Assembly (NCBI GenBank): GCA_034190875.2
Contig: CM067356.1
Location: forward strand, 55,901,848 to 55,965,847
Source: Urechis unicinctus
Lineage: Eukaryota > Annelida > Polychaeta > Xenopneusta > Urechidae
Length of the DNA: 64,000 nt
Direction of reading: 5' to 3'
Both the position numbers and the translations under genes were made by a program. Positions 57,260-64,000 of this stretch are shown here, piece by piece (positions within the stretch are counted from its first letter, which is position 1; the number at the start of each line of letters is the position of its first letter). The notes beneath the pieces were generated by a model. The model was not told the origin of the DNA, ran no database searches, and saw only the letters and a program-made list of their open reading frames with translations.

Positions 57260-59930
57260 TAATTTTACCTGATTGATTGAGCTCGTAAATCAAGCTCAGA
57301 GAGAGCAATGAGATGCGTGTCGTCATATGGAAAGTCTCTGGGTGGCAACATCTACGCGACTGGACTATGGGTACCTTATTTATCTCACTTGAGTGCCATC
57401 ATTGAGCAAGTTATAGAGCGCGTGATAAATTTGATTAGTTCACAATGTGCATACGTTATACCTTTACAGTACTATTTGACCAATGGTTGTCTACAACATA
57501 CTGGCTAATTTACAATGGAGATGTTCCATATGCACCATGTTCGGAGAAACGCTTTCTTGCTGCAGACATTCAACATTTTAAACTACCAGTGACATGCATG
57601 CCGCATGGGTCGATCACATCAGAAAAGCCTTTCTATTACCTGCTTCGCATTGATTCATAACATGCCATCATATCATTAATCAATTGAATAACATGTTTAA
57701 TGTTTGTGTTGAAAAGATTATCTTAGTCTTAGATAAAAATACAGATGTCAACCAAGCAAAATTCACCCGTTGGCCTCGGACAAAAGCACGGTGTAAGGTT
57801 GAGTCTACTGTGTGGACTGCTTATTGAAAAATCGAACTTCTATTAATCATTGCTACGAGGCGACAATGATGGTATATCCTGGCGCCTGTTTATCCGCCTT
57901 ATATCTGTACGGGCGTCTGATGAGTTAATGGAATCAATTTCAAGTGAGTTTGACGCGTTACTTGCCCCTTGGGCAATGAAAGGCTCATTTGAGTTTTGCT
58001 CTGCGATTGAGTCTGCAGCTTAATGTTTCACGGCCTGACAGGAAACGGAATCCATGTTGCACAGTCTTCTAAACATGACCCGATGTGGACGAATTATCTC
58101 GATAATAAGTAATAATTAACATTGTTGTGCAATGGTGAGTGAGAAAATCGAATAAGAAATGTTTTGTTTAGGTCAACAACATTAGGCCTTAATAAAATCG
58201 AATTACAAAAACTTAATGTCAACATTTGTGGCGATTGATTTATGAAAGCATTTATGTAGAAGAAAATACATTGTTTGGACAAGCATAAAGAAAACAAAAA
58301 TCTGCTACTTGTTTTTTGCTTTGGCGCATTCTGTTTGCATTAAGATGTCAGACGTACACTTTCGACTGGGTCGATACTCTTTTTGTAAGATACCGCTTTT
58401 ATGTTAACACTTGAAATTGCGGTTATCACAGCAAATTGCGATGGCACCCAGTGGGCATATAATATAAAACTACAATCATTCGTTCCTCCTCATTGATTGA
58501 ATGATATTACAAAAGTACTTTATGTAAAAGCATACCTCTATGTCACTCGCACCCAAACAAGTTTTGCGATGAATGTGTATGTGATGAAAATGGGGGTGGT
58601 AAAGTACCTACAACAGCACGTCTGGTAATATGAAATGCTAAAAATGTACACATAATGTAGCGTTCATCGATGCCTCATAATAAAGAAATGATGGCGAACA
58701 TGCAACCAGACCGTATAAGCTTAATTAAACATTGTTCGTGTGCAGCAAAGCCATGGTCTTAGCGTTGAATGAAATAGCCATACACTCAATAGCATCCATT
58801 CAATCTAAGTGCATTTAAAACATAAAACATATAATGCCATGCATGCTTAAGCTGCAAACCTGCGCCATTGTATTATAGTCAAAGCTGATGACTCCTTGCT
58901 CATTAGATTTAAGCTTTGCACGTGTGAATCACGATTCAAGAGAGATACAATATTGGCGATTAAATTAGAAAGGAAGGCACTAATGGAGACGAAGTGCAAA
59001 ATAAATGGCCAATATCACATATCACAAACATATTAAATTATTTACGTGAGCAGAAAGCTTGGGCGACGCTCACATGCGCTTTGCAATACTGTTTATAACG
59101 AAGAAATAGATTGCCATTTTCCCCAACACTGTTTTGCTCAACACGTCACAACTGTGATGATTTTTTTGCTAAACCTTAACCATATGGGCGCAATGTGCGC
59201 ATCAATGTAAAAAAACTCTTTTTAGAATTAATATATCTAATAATCAAGCAGGGCCTTGATAACTCATATTATATCAATTCTAGAATAATGAGCTCGTGAG
59301 ACAATTCTACCGAGGCTGTGCATTCTTTGCAAAGCCATCGCTTCTATTGTGAGCAAGCATTGCACGTCTCAAAATTGTACAGAACCCATTCTCAACAGAG
59401 TCGGCTAATTAAGAAAAGTACAGTGCATCCGCTTCTTATCAGTAGCAAGACCTAAGGACATAAAGCTGCATTCGTGGTTTAGCGTTTCCCAGGAGGCATT
59501 ATTGGCAAGACAAAGCGGCGATATCTGCCTACATGCACGTTTTGTAATTGTGACGGGGTCAGACATGGTCGCATGCTAAATCAATTTGGCTGCTGATTCC
59601 ATGATAATACACATACCATTTGGTCATAGCAATGATCTTGCATGTCAAGGAAAGTATCTTGCGAGATGCCCACAGCAAATAAGTAATCGGTAATTAGGTT
59701 ACTCAATTACTGTGACGTTTGCGCAGTGAACTGAGCAGTGCATTGCGGGGAAGCTACGTTACGGCTTTGACCAAAGCTTTGAATTAATCACGAGGTATCT
59801 AACACACGCTTGCTTGTAGATATTTGACTGCTTGACAAACAACGCTGCTAATGAAATGTGACATATCAACGCAGGTGTTTCTAATGCTTTGCCATTTATC
59901 TAAGGTGCAATTGTGCGTTCTTTATATTGC
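57260..59930. other. No recognisable feature
   Basis: AT-rich sequence with short accidental frames. It may be intronic if the exon at 59933 belongs to a + strand gene extending left. Confidence 0.3.
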
Positions 59931-59932
59931 AG

Positions 59933-60050
59933 GTCCATACCAACCACACCTTTACGTTGATAGACAAGACCGGCAATGAGTCCATAAATATGCAGCTTGA
60001 AGAGATCTCTCAGCTAATAAAGTCTAACACTCACTTGGTGTACACAACGG
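59933..60050 (+). CDS. Internal coding exon of an unrecognised gene (118 bp)
   Basis: A good acceptor (TTCTTTATATTGCAG, ending 59932) and a good donor (ACGG|GTAAGA at 60051) flank 118 bp that is open in only one forward frame. That frame starts at the first exon base and leaves one spare base at the end. The other two frames hit TGA. The peptide of 39 residues includes HTFTLIDKTGNESINMQLEE and ISQLIKSNTHLVYTTG: balanced, polar, helix-like, clearly unlike the random frames around it. I do not recognise the family. No convincing partner exon was found in the window, so introns must be long or the gene is fragmentary. Confidence 0.6.
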
Positions 60051-60059
60051 GTAAGAAAC

Positions 60060-61670
60060 ACAAATGAAAGTGATTGCTTGCATTACGAATGAGAATATGC
60101 ATCCGTTTCAACGAATTATCTTCTGTATTTATTTCAAGTCTCGTGTAGCGTATTTGTTAAACCTTACGAAATATACCAGGTCTTAATAGGTCTTTTTCAT
60201 GCGTTAGTTACAAAATGATAGCAGTATAATTCGACATCATAGTTGGTGCTTAGAATGACGCATATAGATAACCAACAACCAGTAAAAGAAGTCTGGCGCG
60301 ACAACTGTTTGAATTGAGCGGTAGAATTTGTTCATTCTTGGGAAATCCTGACTGTGTCAAAGTCTTGATAATCTATTTACAGATATTTCCAAAAGCGTCT
60401 GTAAACAGAGATTTTTTCGTTACTATTACTAGCACTAGGTCAAGCGGGTAATGGCAGTTATAAGTCAGATTTTATATTTGATTGAGAATCGATGTTTGTT
60501 ATGGCTCGGTATACCGATGATGACTTGTATCGGATTTTAACAAGGTAGGGCGTGATGTACAGTGGTCGGTTTTATCAAGGAGCCAATGTCACACACAGGT
60601 GGCACCATTTACTCGAGACTATTGCTTAAGTGTTATATTGTGAGCATGGTATCTGCTGCAGGTTGTATGGGTTAGAATGCGAATTAGTTTGCACGGCATC
60701 TGCATGCATTTGGATAGGCTTGAAGCATCATAGACGTAACGTGCCAGGTATCAAGCTATTAAATAATCAGTTAGGGTCGACAATTGAATCGAATAAGAGC
60801 AAGAGTGCTGTTTTACAATTATATGGGTATAAACATGCAATAAAAAAGAAAGCAGATTGGGAGAACTTTCATGACTTTGATTAAATAGTCAAATAAAATA
60901 ACAGATAGCTCGTGGGACGCGAGTTCCACGAGCGTTCAGACTTATTCTTAAGGGTATAATTTCATGTATTTATCATCTGTCAAACTTGAGCAGCTTTGTC
61001 ACTGTTTGGAGGTCAACTGTTAACCGATGTGATTAGATGTAGAATCAAGTCCGACGCGTTGTAATGATTTCTAGTTTTTACCAATATTGTCGCCTATACC
61101 TTATCCTAGGTGAACGTTAGTACTAGATGTTTCCCAAATTTCCGCTTACAAACAACGTTACAGCTATGGCAGAAAGGGGGCAGGGCTGAGTGGGGGAGCG
61201 GCCAATACTTCGCCGTTGCTTGCTCTGTACGAGGTAAACGCACCGCAATAAGAAAAATAGCGGACATGATATTTCTATGGGTGTATGCGCATGTTGAATA
61301 CATTTCAAATGCTAGGGGTGCATTTATCTACATGTCTTTGTCGCATGTTTAACATGATATTCTCTGCATGATGTCGATTGACTTATTTTTACTTATTGAT
61401 GTTTGGGTGCACCCAAGAGGAGCATGCATCGTACAATTGCGTGACTTGAATAATCATTGTCCACTGTGAGTTTATTCTAGGTTAGCCCGAAACACAACGG
61501 GTCACGACAATATTCTATATTGATAGCTCAATGGTGGTGTGTCTATAGACACTTCGCCTATTTCAAACGAGCGGAATGACAAAAATAGACGGCCGGGCTC
61601 TTAGGGTTATATCCAAGCCTATGGCTTAGGTCGCAGGTTCTTCAATATACTATTCCGACCAGGAAAAAAC
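60060..61670. other. No further exon recognised
   Basis: Downstream of the exon, the acceptor-like TTTACAG at 60382 leads to a frame that stops after 16 codons, so it was not accepted. A small hairpin lies at 60908-60933. Open frames at 60630-60884 and 61110-61352 have no motif. Confidence 0.3.
60908..60933. repeat. Short hairpin (8-bp stem)
   Basis: GCTCGTGG (60908-60915) pairs with CCACGAGC (60926-60933) across a 10-nt GC-rich loop, standing out from AT-rich surroundings. Confidence 0.6.
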
Positions 61671-61680
61671 TGCATAACAG

Positions 61681-61920
61681 CAAGTCTTCTAAGCAGGCCT
61701 TTATTTAGGAGGATCAAACACCGAGCTTTTATTACTTTGCTATACTTTGCAAAAACTAAAACCACAAGAAGCATTATTGCATCAGGAAGTCTCATTGTAA
61801 CAAGTCTTCTAAGCAGGCATATATATAGGAGGACCAAACGCCGAGCTTTTATCACCTTGCCCTACTTTTGCAAAACCTTATAGCAGTAGCATTATTCCAT
61901 AAGGAAGTCTCATTGTAACA
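61681..61920 (+). repeat. Two-unit 120-bp tandem repeat
   Basis: Units 61681-61800 and 61801-61920 both begin CAAGTCTTCTAAGCAGGC and end GGAAGTCTCATTGTAAC, with substitutions and small indels between. An ACAGCAAGTCTTC start and GCATTATT...CAT(C/A)AGGAAG are shared. Confidence 0.95.
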
Positions 61921-62358
61921 TGCATAACATACGTTGGCAATACCTAAGATCGTTGCATGCGACTGAGTCACAGCTATTATCACTTGGTAACGGCACCTTC
62001 ATTCGTTTAGAGCATGGCAGTGCCTGACCCCGGAACACTTCCATGATATGCATATTGTCATTCGTCATATATTAAGTACACCAAATACTTCCAGCTGCTA
62101 ATATTGACCATGATAATGTCAGCATGAAAACATATTCATGAATATCCCTGTTATGTCTGATAAGTCATGTCATAACTAGGTTATGTGTCCTCCTGGTAGA
62201 TAGAAAATCTGCCTCTGAAATGGTTCAATACGGTGTGATTGCTTGTAAGTGACTGATGCCCCGAACACCAATATATTACGGCACACCTCGAGTTATTCAC
62301 TATTAATGCTGCCAGTGCATTAAACGTTACAGTGCTAACTGCTGTACAAGCTTAGAGG

Positions 62359-62808
62359 ATGGAAAATATATTACTCGTTTCATGCAAGCTTGACGACTTA
62401 AGGCAAGGTTCATCCTACCCAATGGGTTGCTCTTACTTTCCAGCGGTATTAATACGATTACCCGCTAAACGTCAGCGAACAAACAAACACAAACAAACAC
62501 ACACACGCATATACACGCATATACACGCACGCATGAATAGCAGAGTAAATGGTAGCGCCTGCTTCAATATAAACATGTTATTTTACGTACTTTCCATTGA
62601 AGCAGTGCAGGAATTTGAAGAAAGCGCATATCAGTTGAATATGCCATCAGTAATGCAGAACTACCACAATAGCTACCGAAAAGAGGAATTTATTGTTTAC
62701 GAACAAACAATAGTTACCGCCGCAGATTGCTGCACTTTGATTCCCGTTTATGCAACACGCATTGATTACATGGCTTGTACGCAGTTTGTAAAACAAATCG
62801 CTGTTTAG
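62359..62808 (+). other. 149-codon open frame spanning a CA-rich repeat, unassigned
   Basis: The frame begins MENILLVSCKLDDLRQG and passes through a CAAACAAACACA/CACGCATATA simple repeat (about 62480-62535), which gives a KHKQTHTRIYTHIH stretch. It then continues with EAVQEFEESAYQLNMPSVMQ. No family recognised. A simple-repeat bridge between two shorter open segments is a likely explanation. Confidence 0.2.
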
Positions 62809-63509
62809 ATGAGTACAGGCGGTGTTTAATAATATCATGGTTCATTTATCTTTGTAAATAGAAATACTTTTCATGGCTTATGGTTCATATGTCTGTATAA
62901 ATAAACAGTCGTTATGAATTAAATTTTTTTGTGCGTTTGTTCATTAGAGTTAGCATCTGCAATGTATATCTTTTGGAAGGGGATTTCCTTCGGTAGATTT
63001 TTCTTAAGCCTGATATTATGTAAAGCAAGCGATTAGAAAGATACGTTGAACATTTGGTAGCGTCACACACATTGCGGAGTTATTTGACACCTGAGCTCGG
63101 TGACGGTGCTTACTCCTAAACACAGCACGCCGTTATTGTGCTATGACGCCCCTCGACGGTTTGTACATCTATGCGATGCTCTCCGGCGACTTTAATAAAT
63201 ATGATGCCTCCTTAACCACATACTAACACCAGACATTATGCATTGTAGCACTGACACAGCCCTTTATATATTATATTTAATGAACATCGAATATTTTTTA
63301 GGGTCATTTGCAATAACGCAGAACTTTGTTTATTTGCAACTTGCGCTCAATGCGCATAATTTGCAAATACACTTATCTAAATAGGTTGTGAATATGAAAT
63401 CGGAGCTCGGCATTTTCATATCCTCGGCTTCACATTTGAGAGCTTAAATGTACTGAGCAGCGTTTCATCAATGCATCAACAGTGCACAAAGAACCATTAG
63501 TTTTTACTC

Positions 63510-63770
63510 ATGCACCGCATATATGCCAAATTCAAAGATGCCAAGACGCAGGGTCTATACAGACATGCACGATTTCTGAAGACTTTTCGATGTCGTGTAC
63601 CTATCTACCTCATTGAGCTCCGCACTCCCCGTAATAAGAACATCGAGGGCCATAAGAGGGTGGTTCAGGATATATACAATAATTTAATACATTGGTCATA
63701 TTATTACCCCTGGAAAGTAAGAGCAATGATGCATGAATTTGGGCATAAAATATCCCTCAATGACAACTAA
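63510..63770 (+). other. 86-codon open frame, unassigned
   Basis: The frame starts MHRIYAKFKDAKTQGLYRH and includes RRVPIYLIELRTP-like and EGHKRVVQDIYNN segments. The composition is plausible for protein, but there is no recognised domain, splice context or second copy. Confidence 0.2.
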
Positions 63771-64000
63771 CAAAGCTGCATATCACAAAAAGAGAACACG
63801 ATACATTTATGGTAAAATGGAACGGGTGTTATAATGATAGATATCATCTACCCGGCAGATGACAACAAACCATAGGCTATTTGGACGCTATGGTCGGTTC
63901 ACGTGCGTATTGTGTATGCAGTTCTTTATAATGAGCAACACCGAAGCGAAGCATGGAGAATAACTGTCATTTAACACAATCCTCCCCAAATGATTAACCT

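Noticed and set aside
60382-60431. Second exon after the orphan exon
   Set aside because: The frame after the TTTACAG acceptor stops after 16 codons and no donor precedes the stop.

Overview
This window looks like eukaryotic, probably invertebrate animal, nuclear DNA. It is AT-rich and gene-poor, with long microsatellites, minisatellites, a decayed non-LTR retrotransposon, splice-site-flanked coding sequence and long duplicated blocks. There is no bacterial gene packing, no ribosome binding sites and no operons. A lophotrochozoan such as a bivalve mollusc is my guess from the repeat style and the type of glycosyltransferase gene; the sequence does not prove it.

The only confident protein-coding gene is at 31606-32717 (+). 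It encodes a type II membrane, GT-A-fold glycosyltransferase-like protein with an EDD motif like that of GnT-I (GT13) enzymes. Its coding region is intronless and is broken by one frameshift near 32524, after which the rest of the protein continues in another frame to 32717. A splice acceptor at 31552 implies a 5'UTR intron, and poly(A) signals lie downstream. A second solid coding signal is a lone 118-bp internal exon at 59933-60050 (+), with clean splice sites and one open frame; its product is not recognised. A run of coding-like but interrupted frames at 29535-30349 may be a decayed gene or element.

Layout: 1-5714 is a composite of two nearly intact duplicated blocks. Block A (1-3202) recurs as a direct repeat at 25267-28451, with an older partial copy at about 34000-34560. 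Block B (3203-5714) recurs inverted at 42950-45377. From about 8.1 to 25 kb the sequence consists largely of old, diverged copies of multi-kb repeats in the same order and orientation, with no recognisable coding capacity. From 28.5 to 37 kb lie the glycosyltransferase locus, A copy 3, a (TA)n tract, a fold-back cluster and a SINE-like segment. From 37.3 to 40.7 kb there is a series of tandem repeats, including a 1.5-kb, 17-bp-unit minisatellite with higher-order structure, and a strong 18-bp-stem hairpin. From 45.4 to 64 kb the sequence is mostly featureless, apart from an L2/CR1-like LINE remnant (49515-50880), a diverged duplication (52.5-54.1 kb), the lone exon and small tandem repeats.

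I found no CRISPR array, rRNA gene, convincing tRNA gene or complete transposon. The most unusual structure is the A/B mosaic: the point where A ends and B begins at about 3202 is also where each block's other close copy stops matching. Most open frames outside the entries below are accidental or lie in microsatellites.
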